A DNA stretch of 23,779 bases from SAT2750 sp964476375 (GTDB lineage Bacteria; Planctomycetota; Planctomycetia; Pirellulales; Pirellulaceae): positions 1-23,779 of the forward strand of contig CAYYZW010000210.1 of assembly GCA_964476375.1 (NCBI GenBank), in the 5' to 3' direction. Below the pieces are notes generated by a model. The model was given only the letters and a program-made list of their open reading frames with translations, did no database searches and was not told where the DNA came from. The translations under genes and the position numbers were made by a program. Below are positions 1-7,696 of this stretch, piece after piece (position 1 is the first letter of the stretch; every line of letters starts with the position of its first letter).

Positions 1-567
1 CGTTTCCCAGCCTTCACCGGAACGCAATAGGACCATGCCGCGATCCAGCCCCACCAACTGAACAACCGCCTGGGCCGTGTCACGGTAGAATTCCGAGGAT
101 CCGGCAGCTGCCCTCTGGACAGAGATCAGCGTCTCGAAGACCTGTGCCAGGTTTTCCGCTGACGGTGCACTCTTGGCAGCGACGACGGGAGAGAGTGTCT
201 GGGCATCGGGCGCGCCCTTGATGGGCCTTGCAATCGTCTGGAACGCACTGGGCGGTTCCAGGTCGATCTGCGGGGTGATTTCCAGTGTTGTGAATCCGAC
301 GGTAATCCCGACAGGAACACTCACCTCCACGGTCTCCCCTTTCTCGGCCACCGTTCCATCCGAAAAAGTTATCTTGCCACCGCGGTTTTCTACTCTGACA
401 TGATCGTTTGGTAGTCTTTCTATCGTCAGCTGGTCACGAGATACATAACGGTCGTTGGTAACGAAGCGGTGAGGGTTCCCATCATCGACCCGGCCGATCA
501 GGATGGGGTCCTCGGCCAAGGAGAGATCCTCGCTCTGGTTATCATTGCGGATTCGAATTTTTAGCAT
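1..567 (-). CDS. FHA-GAF domain signalling protein (partial, C-terminus outside window)
   Basis: The ATG is at 565-567 and the frame stays open for 189 codons to the window edge, so the C-terminus is missing. Residues 1-100 look like a forkhead-associated domain: a Gly-Arg pair at 25-26, a Ser-Arg-Asp-Gln at 43-46 where the family usually has Ser-x-x-His, and alternating beta strands. After a Ser/Ala/Pro-rich linker, residues from about 150 resemble the start of a GAF domain (a helix leading into LVGLDRGMVLL). FHA domains bind phosphothreonine peptides and GAF domains bind small ligands. What follows the GAF (cyclase, kinase or phosphatase) cannot be seen. It is the third gene of a leftward set, 72 bases after the glutamate-synthase-like gene, which suggests it senses or signals for that redox module. 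The Gln in place of His may weaken phosphopeptide binding. No Shine-Dalgarno is evident. Confidence 0.8.
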   Translation of the reverse strand, partial: MLKIRIRNDNQSEDLSLAEDPILIGRVDDGNPHRFVTNDRYVSRDQLTIERLPNDHVRVENRGGKITFSDGTVAEKGETVEVSVPVGITVGFTTLEITPQIDLEPPSAFQTIARPIKGAPDAQTLSPVVAAKSAPSAENLAQVFETLISVQRAAAGSSEFYRDTAQAVVQLVGLDRGMVLLRSGEGWET

Positions 568-639
568 GAGATCGAACGCAAAAAAGAAAACGTTAGGGGC
601 CTGTTATTTCCTGTGCCGACCATCCCTCAGGATGGTTAT

Positions 640-2169
640 TTAATCAATCGGGGTCAAATCTTCCATGCTCGACAACTCAAGGCGGTCACACTTGTAGCCA
701 AGGGATTCTTCGAGCGTGGAAAAAGTATTCACCCCGGTGCAGCCCTCAATGTCATTGGAGGTGATCTGCTGCGGATGTTCATAGCCAGCCGCATGCGCCA
801 GGGCTAACAGCTCCTTGCGAAAGGCCCGGATGTAGGACGCAAAACGATTGGCCTTGTGGTGCACGTTCAGGCCCCGTTGCCACCAGCCGCTTTGCGTGGC
901 CACGCCCACCGGGCAATGTCCGGTATGGCACTTTTGTGCCTGGATGCAGCCGATGGCAAGCATCGCTTCCCGGGCAATGCCGATCAGGTCAACTCCCATC
1001 GCCATGGCCACCATGGTTCGGTCAGGAAATCCCAGCTTGGCACTCCCGATCCAGGTGATCTCCCTGGACAACTCGGCCTGCTGGAAAACCTGGTAAACCC
1101 GTTTGAATCCCACCTTGAAGGGAAGCGCGACGTGGTCACTGAAAGTAAGTGGCGCGGCGCCCGTGCCCCCCTCTGCCCCGTCAATGGCGATGAAGTCGGG
1201 TCCCTCGCGGCGATCACGCATGCGCTCGGCAAGTTCATACCAGAAGTCGATTTGGCCGATGGCACTCTTGATGCCGATCGGTAACCCTGTGCGGCTCGCA
1301 AGCATCTCGATAAAGTCAATCATCTCGTCGACCGTGTCAAATTCCGAGTGGGCATTGGGAGAATAGCAGTCCTTCCCCTCCGGGATCCCCCGGATACGAG
1401 CTATTTCTGCAGTCACCTTGCTCCCGGGAAGAATCCCCCCCTTCCCCGGCTTGGCTCCCTGGGAAAGCTTGATTTCGATGCAACGTACCTGTGGGTGCTT
1501 TTCCACCTGCCCGGCGAGAACATCCATAGAGAAAAGACCATCTTTCCGGGCCCCGAAATAGCCGGTACCCAGCTGCCACATCAGGTCCCCGCCAAGACAA
1601 TGGTACGGACTGATCCCCCCCTCGCCCGTGTTATGTATGCAGTTGGCTTCACGGTCCCCGACATTCAGGGCCGAGATGGCTTTTTCGCCAAGAGAACCAA
1701 AAGACATGGCCGAGATGTTGATGATCGAGGAAGGGCGGTAACATCGAGCACGACCATGACGTTCTCCAATCACCTTCAGACCGGGAATCGCCGTGGGGTC
1801 ATCACCGGGATATTTTGCCTTCGAATCGGGGAAAGGAAAGGTCGAGTGCTTGATGACCGGATAACCAATCTCGTAAATCTGTTCGGTCGTGCCAAAGCCA
1901 AATGTGCTGTTCTGTCCCTTGGAGGACGCATAAATCCATCGACGCTCGTCCCGGTTGAAGGGCCGTTCTTCCTTGTCATTGGCAACAAAGTACTGGCGAA
2001 TTTCCGGGCCAATCGTTTCCAGCATGTAGCGGATATGGCCGATCACCGGGAAGTTGCGGATGATCGCATGGCGTGTCTGGAGCATGTCACGGATAAAAAC
2101 AAGGAGTATCAATACTGCCAGGCCAAGGAGACAGGACAGCACGACATGATCTGCGAGGTATTCAAGCAC
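640..2169 (-). CDS. membrane-anchored FMN-binding glutamate synthase-like protein (YerD type)
   Basis: This 509-residue protein matches the FMN/2-oxoglutarate synthase domain of glutamate synthase. It lacks the glutaminase and C-terminal GXGXG domains, as does Bacillus YerD. A single membrane helix lies at residues 9-26. Acidic residues precede it and basic residues follow, so the catalytic domain should be cytosolic. A glycine-rich flavin/substrate stretch with IDGAEGGTGAAP is present. C408, C414 and C419 have the 6- and 5-residue spacing of the 3Fe-4S cluster of bacterial glutamate synthase. No GltD-like small subunit or glutaminase is nearby. The neighbours are a ferredoxin-like protein 36 bases upstream and an FHA-GAF gene downstream, so it probably exchanges electrons with that ferredoxin. 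Whether it makes glutamate at all is unknown, because the reaction of stand-alone proteins of this type is poorly defined. Confidence 0.9.
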   Translation of the reverse strand: MLEYLADHVVLSCLLGLAVLILLVFIRDMLQTRHAIIRNFPVIGHIRYMLETIGPEIRQYFVANDKEERPFNRDERRWIYASSKGQNSTFGFGTTEQIYEIGYPVIKHSTFPFPDSKAKYPGDDPTAIPGLKVIGERHGRARCYRPSSIINISAMSFGSLGEKAISALNVGDREANCIHNTGEGGISPYHCLGGDLMWQLGTGYFGARKDGLFSMDVLAGQVEKHPQVRCIEIKLSQGAKPGKGGILPGSKVTAEIARIRGIPEGKDCYSPNAHSEFDTVDEMIDFIEMLASRTGLPIGIKSAIGQIDFWYELAERMRDRREGPDFIAIDGAEGGTGAAPLTFSDHVALPFKVGFKRVYQVFQQAELSREITWIGSAKLGFPDRTMVAMAMGVDLIGIAREAMLAIGCIQAQKCHTGHCPVGVATQSGWWQRGLNVHHKANRFASYIRAFRKELLALAHAAGYEHPQQITSNDIEGCTGVNTFSTLEESLGYKCDRLELSSMEDLTPID

Positions 2170-2205
2170 GATGGGTTTTTCCTCAAGGTTGTTGAAAGAA
2201 TGGTG

Positions 2206-5094
2206 CTAGTTATGGACGGGGAAATAGGACCTGGCATCGACACGCATCGCTGCCTCGTGGGGACACTGGCTGACGCAGGCGGGGCCCTGCCCATCCAGGC
2301 CACTGCAGACGTCACAGACGATCGCTCGATCCGTGACGAGTTCCACACTGGGACGTACAACACCATCGGCCGTCGCCGCTGTGATCACACCGACTTCGGG
2401 GACCGGATCGAGCCGCGTGGAAAGAACGACAGCGCCGTCCGTAAGCTGGGGGGTCTTCTCTCCATCGCTGGGGGGGCTTAATTGAATCGCGATCCTGTTC
2501 TGGCCGGACTGGAGAGCATCGCTGGCATGGAATTCAGCCACATGCTCCCCCTTTTTCTTCTGCTTGGCATCCTGGGTTAATTCAATCGAGGTGCCGTTGA
2601 TCCAGGCTGTGGCGTCAAGTTGCTCTGAAATCACCTGGAGACGAAGGAGCCCCAGTTGAGAGAACTGGGAGGAGTCCAACTTCATCTCATAGGAAAAGAG
2701 AATCGGCTCCACCACCCTGGAACTACCGGGAGACCAGGCGCCCGGTGACTGCTGCGAAAGGTCGGACTGGAAATCAAGCGACCAGCGGAAAGGGGATGCT
2801 CCAACAGACCAGTTTTTATGGCTGGAGGATTCCTTCCAGCCTGTTTTTCCAGCGGCACTCTCGTGTGCATATTTCCATCCCAGGGCCTGTTCCGGAATTA
2901 AGCCCACGTCATGCATCTGGATTGAATCATAAGGGCACTGCCGGGCACAAAGCGAGCAGCCAATACACCAGTCCCGGATCTCGATCTGGCCATTGGAACC
3001 GCGCTGGATAGATCCCACCGGACAGCCAATCATGCAGGACGGGTTGAGGCATAGCCGACAGGCCGAGGGAACGAGAAAACGGTCAAACCGGGGCCCGTCC
3101 AGGAACAGCCGGCTGTATCCGTCGTCATGGGTATTGATGCAGGCCCGCACACAGTCTCCGCACCGCGTGCAACTGTCCAGGTCAATCAGCAAAAGGTTTT
3201 GGCCCTGGATCAGGCCACTGTCCCGGAATTCAGGAGATGAATCCCATGGGGATGACTCACCAATTGCCGGCCGCGTATCCAGTTCCGCCTGGCGTTCTTG
3301 AACCAGGGCCCGGATGGCCCGGTCAAGTGATGCAGATCCGTCTAAAAGCGATCGAAAAACGCCAGCGTCGATGCGGACAATTTCCACGCGTCCCGGGCGA
3401 CGGCCCGGGTCATCCGTTGGATGATCATAAGCTATACAGCTTGCTGATCGTGGTTGTTCTGCTATCACTCCCATTTCGCCGAAACACTCCCCCCTGGCAA
3501 GGTACCCAAGGATGCGAGGGGGGCCGGAAAATCCATGGCGGCCGGGAAGGTGGCTCGGGAAGAGACTGCGAAGAGCAGCAAAATTAGCAATCCGGACCTC
3601 AAGTTCCGACCAGTCCTTCCCCGCCCCCTTGATGCCCTTGGGAAAGGAGTTGACATGCTTGGCGACGTCCTCTCGCTGCAAGACCGGCAGGAGATCCTTG
3701 GAGGCTGCAAACTCCCGTTTCTTGATTAACTGGTTGAGAGCGGACGTGACAAGCTGGTGGTCTTCCTCGCCGGCAGTCGCCGATGTGATTCGGCGAACCG
3801 CCGCCTGGACAGAAGATGTACACCAGTGCCAGACCAGGTCTGCCGCAGAAGTTACCGGTTTGAGGGGGGGGCTGACTAGCTTTACTGGTTGATCCGTATC
3901 CTCGTCGGTAACAGGGGAGGATTCTTTTTCGGACGCCCCGCCCTCGCGAGCGGCCGCCAGGATGTCGTCAACGGACCCTGGCTCGGGCTTCTTTTCTTCC
4001 TCGGCCGGAACGCTCCCGCGAGCGGCCGCCAGGATGTCGTCAACGGACCCTGGCTCGGGCGTCTTTTCATCCTCGGCCGGAGCGCCCCCGCGAGCGGCCG
4101 CCAGGATGTCGTCAACCGCGGAGGAGGGTTGTGTTGAGGGGGAAGCCGTCGGTGTGTCACCGGACCTGAATGCCGTCTCTTCACCTGCCGGGATGAGTGA
4201 CTGGCAGAAGTCCGGCCAGTCCTGAACAAGGTCTTCTGAGATGAAGGCACTGGCACCTGTGACAACCTGCACGACCCCACTACGGACAATATAGACGCTG
4301 TCGGAGGGGTCGTATTCATCGCAGATCACATCGCCCGGATCGTAGACGTGCAGAGTGGCCCCGCTCGTTAATTCGGCGAGTTGATGGGATTCGAGGTCTC
4401 GAAAAAACTCCAGTTGTTTGAGATGGCTGTCGAGAACACGTTCCCGGTAGACGAGATCCACCTGCTGGCGATACCCCTGGTCTTTTTGCATCTGGTCGAA
4501 GATATTCCGCATGAATTCGATCATGTAGCAATCTCGCGTAGCGACGACCGTGGCGGATCGGGGCGCATGCGTCATGCAGCTCATTTCGCCGAACACATCT
4601 CCTTCATACATGGGTGCCCGGCGAGTTTCGAAATCGATGTCGGAGGGGCCATCATTGGGGATAAATCCCGGGTTGTCCTCGGGGGTATCCGCTGTTTTCG
4701 GGGAGGAGGGAAAAAGCCTCTGCCACCACGAACGTGGCCTTGCCTGTACCGACGCTCCTCCCAGGATATGCGCGGTTGCAACTTCCTGCTCGGACTGGGT
4801 GGTCGATTCGAGTGGCCGATTGAAAAGAGTTTCCAGATCGATAGATCGGGTGATGTAGAAGGCGCTGTTACCGGCCTCCCCCTGTCGGCAGATGACCTCT
4901 CCCTGTTGGAAATTTCGCAGCACAATGGATCCGGGGAATTTCTCCACGGATATGGGTTTTTTCAGTTTTCCGAACAGTTCAAGTTTTTCAAGCTCTTCTG
5001 AATTAAGCACCATGTCCCGTGGGCCCAGTTCAAGCTCCACTTCCGGCTTCACGACGATCGTTTTCAGGCTTTCAACCTGAGGCACTTCATTCAT
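2206..5094 (-). CDS. dual cyclic-nucleotide-binding-domain / [4Fe-4S] ferredoxin fusion protein
   Basis: This 962-residue protein has no signal peptide or membrane helix, so it is probably cytosolic. The first cyclic-nucleotide-binding fold spans about 55-215, with phosphate-cassette residues G169-E170 and R179-A181. The second spans about 240-590, with G539-E540 and R549-A551. Each fold is split by an insertion: about 92-160 in the first and about 280-525 in the second, the latter carrying three 24-residue repeats. Four cysteine motifs follow, as in DmsB/HybA-type electron-transfer subunits: 642-652 (CxxCxxCxxxC), 679-691, 710-720 and 927-944. A beta-rich insertion of about 180 residues separates motifs three and four. 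The gene heads the leftward set and is divergent from the cytochrome b genes. Inference: an electron-transfer subunit gated or localised by nucleotide or protein binding. The ligand is unknown, and the folds may be degenerate. Confidence 0.92.
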   Translation of the reverse strand: MNEVPQVESLKTIVVKPEVELELGPRDMVLNSEELEKLELFGKLKKPISVEKFPGSIVLRNFQQGEVICRQGEAGNSAFYITRSIDLETLFNRPLESTTQSEQEVATAHILGGASVQARPRSWWQRLFPSSPKTADTPEDNPGFIPNDGPSDIDFETRRAPMYEGDVFGEMSCMTHAPRSATVVATRDCYMIEFMRNIFDQMQKDQGYRQQVDLVYRERVLDSHLKQLEFFRDLESHQLAELTSGATLHVYDPGDVICDEYDPSDSVYIVRSGVVQVVTGASAFISEDLVQDWPDFCQSLIPAGEETAFRSGDTPTASPSTQPSSAVDDILAAARGGAPAEDEKTPEPGSVDDILAAARGSVPAEEEKKPEPGSVDDILAAAREGGASEKESSPVTDEDTDQPVKLVSPPLKPVTSAADLVWHWCTSSVQAAVRRITSATAGEEDHQLVTSALNQLIKKREFAASKDLLPVLQREDVAKHVNSFPKGIKGAGKDWSELEVRIANFAALRSLFPSHLPGRHGFSGPPRILGYLARGECFGEMGVIAEQPRSASCIAYDHPTDDPGRRPGRVEIVRIDAGVFRSLLDGSASLDRAIRALVQERQAELDTRPAIGESSPWDSSPEFRDSGLIQGQNLLLIDLDSCTRCGDCVRACINTHDDGYSRLFLDGPRFDRFLVPSACRLCLNPSCMIGCPVGSIQRGSNGQIEIRDWCIGCSLCARQCPYDSIQMHDVGLIPEQALGWKYAHESAAGKTGWKESSSHKNWSVGASPFRWSLDFQSDLSQQSPGAWSPGSSRVVEPILFSYEMKLDSSQFSQLGLLRLQVISEQLDATAWINGTSIELTQDAKQKKKGEHVAEFHASDALQSGQNRIAIQLSPPSDGEKTPQLTDGAVVLSTRLDPVPEVGVITAATADGVVRPSVELVTDRAIVCDVCSGLDGQGPACVSQCPHEAAMRVDARSYFPVHN
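3937..4116 (-). repeat. three in-frame 72-bp / 24-residue tandem repeats
   Basis: Within the cyclic-nucleotide/ferredoxin gene, the residues VDDILAAAR start at positions 327, 351 and 375, exactly 24 codons apart. The linker between them is rich in Pro and Glu (PAEEEKKPEPGS type). At DNA level the core cggccgccag recurs at 3951, 4023 and 4095. The copies are nearly identical over most of the 72 bases, which points to recent duplication. The third copy is followed by a diverged acidic tail. The repeats sit in the insertion that splits the second nucleotide-binding fold. A short amphipathic helix on a flexible acidic linker looks like a docking motif, but no partner is known. Confidence 0.93.
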
Positions 5095-5170
5095 GGCGGA
5101 TTGCCGATATGGGAAGCGGATTCTTGTACGACATCATTCTAATTGCGCAGGCTAGTGGAGCAATTGGTCT

Positions 5171-5278
5171 TTGTGTTCTTTCGGTTTTCCTGTCCTGCTG
5201 GCAATTCTCCATGCTCTGTTTATGATGAGTTGTGTTGTCTGGTTTTTACTCCTGTCCTTTTCGATGCTGCTTCTGTGA
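5171..5278 (+). CDS. possible 35-residue hydrophobic small membrane protein (speculative)
   Basis: A short open frame starts at TTG 5171, with a GGAG at 5157-5160 ten bases upstream. In-frame ATG codons lie at 5222 and 5225, giving an 18-residue version. It ends at TGA 5276-5278, which overlaps the preferred GTG start of the cytochrome b gene (GTG at 5275-5277). Nearly all residues are hydrophobic (Leu, Phe, Val, Met, Ala), compatible with one membrane helix or a leader peptide. The start/stop overlap is the arrangement expected for translational coupling. Against it: T-rich DNA gives hydrophobic codons by chance, and the frame is very short. I do not recognise a family. Confidence 0.25.
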   Translation: MCSFGFPVLLAILHALFMMSCVVWFLLLSFSMLLL

Positions 5279-6129
5279 TTATCGATAAAACCCATCGAAC
5301 GTGGGCCATCTTATCGATCGTAGCCCTGACCCTGCTGGCTGGTCTGTACGGTTGGTATTGTATGGCCACAACGGACGGCCCCCGGGGGGGGAGTTTGCCG
5401 GGCCTGGCATTTGGGATCCTGGCAGCTGCGTTGATGACCTTTGCCGGGCTTCTTGCCGCCCGCAAGAAAATGCCCAGGTGGCAGGTGGGGACCGCAGCCT
5501 GGTGGCTGAAGGGGCATATCTGGTTGAGTTTGTTGAGTCTGCCGGTCACGCTGTTTCACACCGGTTTTCGTTTTGGCGGGCTGCTTGAACAGGGCCTGAT
5601 GTGGATTTACCTGGTGGTCATGGTGAGCGGTGTTATCGGACTGTTGATTCAACAATATGTCCCTCGCCTGATGAAAGTAACGTTACCGGAGCAGGCAATT
5701 TTCGAGCAACTTCCGGTTGTAACGCGTGGATTGCGAGAGACCGCCGATGATCATGTCACCGGCATCTGTGGGAGTCTGTTTGCTGATCCCGAAGAGGAGG
5801 AGGCCGAGGGGTTTGAGCCACAGCGGATCCTGCGGAGTTTTTACCTGAAAACGGCACGCCCTTTCCTTGCCGAGGCCGTTCCGGAGGGTTCCCCACTGTT
5901 GAATCCCACACAATCCCAGGGTGTGTTTGCCCAGCTGGGAGAGGCTTTGCCGGAACAGATGTCGACTGCCGTGCAGGCAGTCGAGCAGGTCATCGACGAG
6001 CGCCGGCAGTTGATTGCCCAGCTAAAACTGCAGCGTTGGTTGCACGGATGGCTGGTTGTCCATGTTCCGATGTCGATTGCCCTGCTTGTTCTTGGTGTCG
6101 CACATATTGTCACAGCCGTTTATTTTTAA
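5275..6129 (+). CDS. di-haem cytochrome b-type membrane protein
   Basis: This membrane protein has about five helices: roughly residues 11-29, 43-62, 81-98, 108-128 and 258-283, counted from GTG 5275. A soluble stretch of about 125 residues lies between helices four and five. Helix three carries H81 and H95, and helix five carries H263 and H277. Each pair is 14 apart, the His-x13-His pattern that ligates two stacked b haems across a membrane in bc1/b6-type cytochromes. Inference: electrons cross the inner membrane here, between the divergent cytosolic Fe-S/flavin proteins and the periplasmic multihaem cytochromes encoded next. The start is uncertain. The frame is open back to TTG 5143, but the extra residues look non-native. 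GTG 5275 puts a short charged N-terminus ahead of helix one but has no clear Shine-Dalgarno. No close named family is recognised. Confidence 0.85.
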   Translation: MIIDKTHRTWAILSIVALTLLAGLYGWYCMATTDGPRGGSLPGLAFGILAAALMTFAGLLAARKKMPRWQVGTAAWWLKGHIWLSLLSLPVTLFHTGFRFGGLLEQGLMWIYLVVMVSGVIGLLIQQYVPRLMKVTLPEQAIFEQLPVVTRGLRETADDHVTGICGSLFADPEEEEAEGFEPQRILRSFYLKTARPFLAEAVPEGSPLLNPTQSQGVFAQLGEALPEQMSTAVQAVEQVIDERRQLIAQLKLQRWLHGWLVVHVPMSIALLVLGVAHIVTAVYF

Positions 6130-6160
6130 CTCGCATTGAAAAAACAGAGGGTGAATCCTG

Positions 6161-7696
6161 GTGGCTGATCGGCGCGTCCATAATTCGATTGGCGATCGGT
6201 TCGACGTGGAGTCGACTCGTCATGAAGATCCGATTCGGCGGGTTCGTCGCCAGGTCTGCTGGATTGTGACTGTCATCATGGCGGTGGGGGTCATCGTCAT
6301 GATCTGGGGAGGAGATAACCAGATTTACCAGGCGAGGCCGGTAGCCGGCCCGCACCGGCTATTTGATGACAAGTGTGAACAGTGTCACCACACGTCCTTT
6401 CATCTTCTCCAGCGGACACTTGGCATTGACTCGGCAGATTTTCAACACGGCTGCAAGCAGTGTCATTCGGACGATGCGTCCGACCATCATCCGGCCGCCA
6501 TGACCGAGGGAGTGCTGGACGACTGCACCGCCTGCCACAAGGAGCATCAGGGGGATGAGGATCTGACGCTTGTCACGGATCAGCATTGCCTTCGTTGTCA
6601 TCGGGACCTGGCAGCCTTCAGGACGGCCGGGGAAGGTCATTTTGTTTCTTCCATCTCCTCCCTGGCAGATCATCCAGAGATTGCCCTGCTTCGAGAAGAT
6701 TCGCTGCCGGAGAGTCCACATGGTGTGCACCAGGTAGCAGAGTGGCTGGATGGGCAGTGGCAGGACCGAAGCAGGCTTGTTTTCAACCACGATGTCCACA
6801 TGGATCCAGGGGGGATGTCGCTTCCTCCGGACCATCGTGATTACGATCCCGGGGAAAAATCCGCGTCGATGAAAAAACTCTCCTGTGCCGACTGTCACCA
6901 GGCAGATGACGAGGGTGCCTACATGAAGCCGGTCCGTTACGAGGACCACTGCAAGCAGTGCCACCAGTTATCGTTTTCCCGCCAGTTGGCGACCGTCCAC
7001 CGGGAATCGGTCGATACGATGAACCCACTGCCTCATGAATCTGCCGAGCTTATCCGGGGTGTCTTGCGGGATCGGTTAATGGATTACATCCAGCAGCATC
7101 CGGAAGAACTTGATCTTCCTGTTGAACGACCGCTGGATCCATCCAAGCCGGGAAGGCTTCCGACGGCAAGTAACAACTGGGACTGGGTGGAGCAACGCCT
7201 GCCTGTCATGGAGAACCAGCTTTTTGCTGCAGGACCTGTGGCCGGCCAGGGGGACTTGAAGTATGGCTGCCAGCTTTGCCACCAGACCGAAAAGCAATCG
7301 CGGGCTGATGCCAGGGTGGACTGGAAGATTGTTCAGCCGAGGGTGCCGGTGCGATGGCTTTCGCACGCCCGCTTCCGTCACGATCGCCATGACACGAAGA
7401 TCACGCTTGATGGTGAAAAGCCTTTTGCCTGTACCGAGTGCCATGATGTGAAAACAACAGCCTCTGCCGGTCGTAATGACATTGGGAGCGTCCGCGCGGC
7501 AGACATCCTCATGCCATCAATTGAGGTATGCCGACAATGTCATGGGGGTCGCCTTGAGACAAATTCCGGGGCCGCAGCGAGCCGCTGTACCGAGTGCCAC
7601 CGGTACCATCCTGCAGAGCCTGTGGGGACGGCCCAGGACGCCGCACTCCTTGATTACATTCACAAATCAAATGCCAAGCAGAGTTCAGGGAAATGA
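6161..7696 (+). CDS. membrane-anchored decahaem cytochrome c
   Basis: Starts at GTG 6161 with a purine-rich acagaggg about 11 bases upstream. The protein is 511 residues. A basic N-terminus (RRVRR at 27-31) precedes one membrane helix at about 32-50, so the rest should be anchored in the periplasm. Ten CxxCH haem motifs occur, from C72 to C476: CEQCH, CKQCH, CTACH, CLRCH, CADCH, CKQCH, CQLCH, CTECH, CRQCH and CTECH. They fall in three groups (72-150, about 240-270, and 370-480) separated by haem-free spacers. Many extra His residues could be distal ligands. It lies 31 bases after the cytochrome b gene and overlaps the next cytochrome by 4 bases (ATGA), so co-translation is likely. The likely role is to take electrons from, or give them to, the cytochrome b. 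No catalytic signature such as that of nitrite reductase or hydroxylamine oxidoreductase was recognised. Confidence 0.93.
   Translation: MADRRVHNSIGDRFDVESTRHEDPIRRVRRQVCWIVTVIMAVGVIVMIWGGDNQIYQARPVAGPHRLFDDKCEQCHHTSFHLLQRTLGIDSADFQHGCKQCHSDDASDHHPAAMTEGVLDDCTACHKEHQGDEDLTLVTDQHCLRCHRDLAAFRTAGEGHFVSSISSLADHPEIALLREDSLPESPHGVHQVAEWLDGQWQDRSRLVFNHDVHMDPGGMSLPPDHRDYDPGEKSASMKKLSCADCHQADDEGAYMKPVRYEDHCKQCHQLSFSRQLATVHRESVDTMNPLPHESAELIRGVLRDRLMDYIQQHPEELDLPVERPLDPSKPGRLPTASNNWDWVEQRLPVMENQLFAAGPVAGQGDLKYGCQLCHQTEKQSRADARVDWKIVQPRVPVRWLSHARFRHDRHDTKITLDGEKPFACTECHDVKTTASAGRNDIGSVRAADILMPSIEVCRQCHGGRLETNSGAAASRCTECHRYHPAEPVGTAQDAALLDYIHKSNAKQSSGK

Noticed and set aside
640..2169. assignment as a genuine glutamate synthase large subunit (GltB)
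   Set aside because: At 509 residues it lacks the glutaminase and GXGXG domains, so only the FMN/3Fe-4S core is supported.
1348..2481. 377-codon open frame on the plus strand
   Set aside because: It lies antisense to the glutamate-synthase-like gene and the end of the ferredoxin fusion, both with clear family matches. The translated product has no recognisable domain or signal.
5281..5318. 8-bp inverted repeat ATCGATAA/TTATCGAT near the start of the cytochrome b gene
   Set aside because: Arms of 8 bp with a spacer of about 22 are expected several times by chance in a window this size, and this pair lies in coding sequence.
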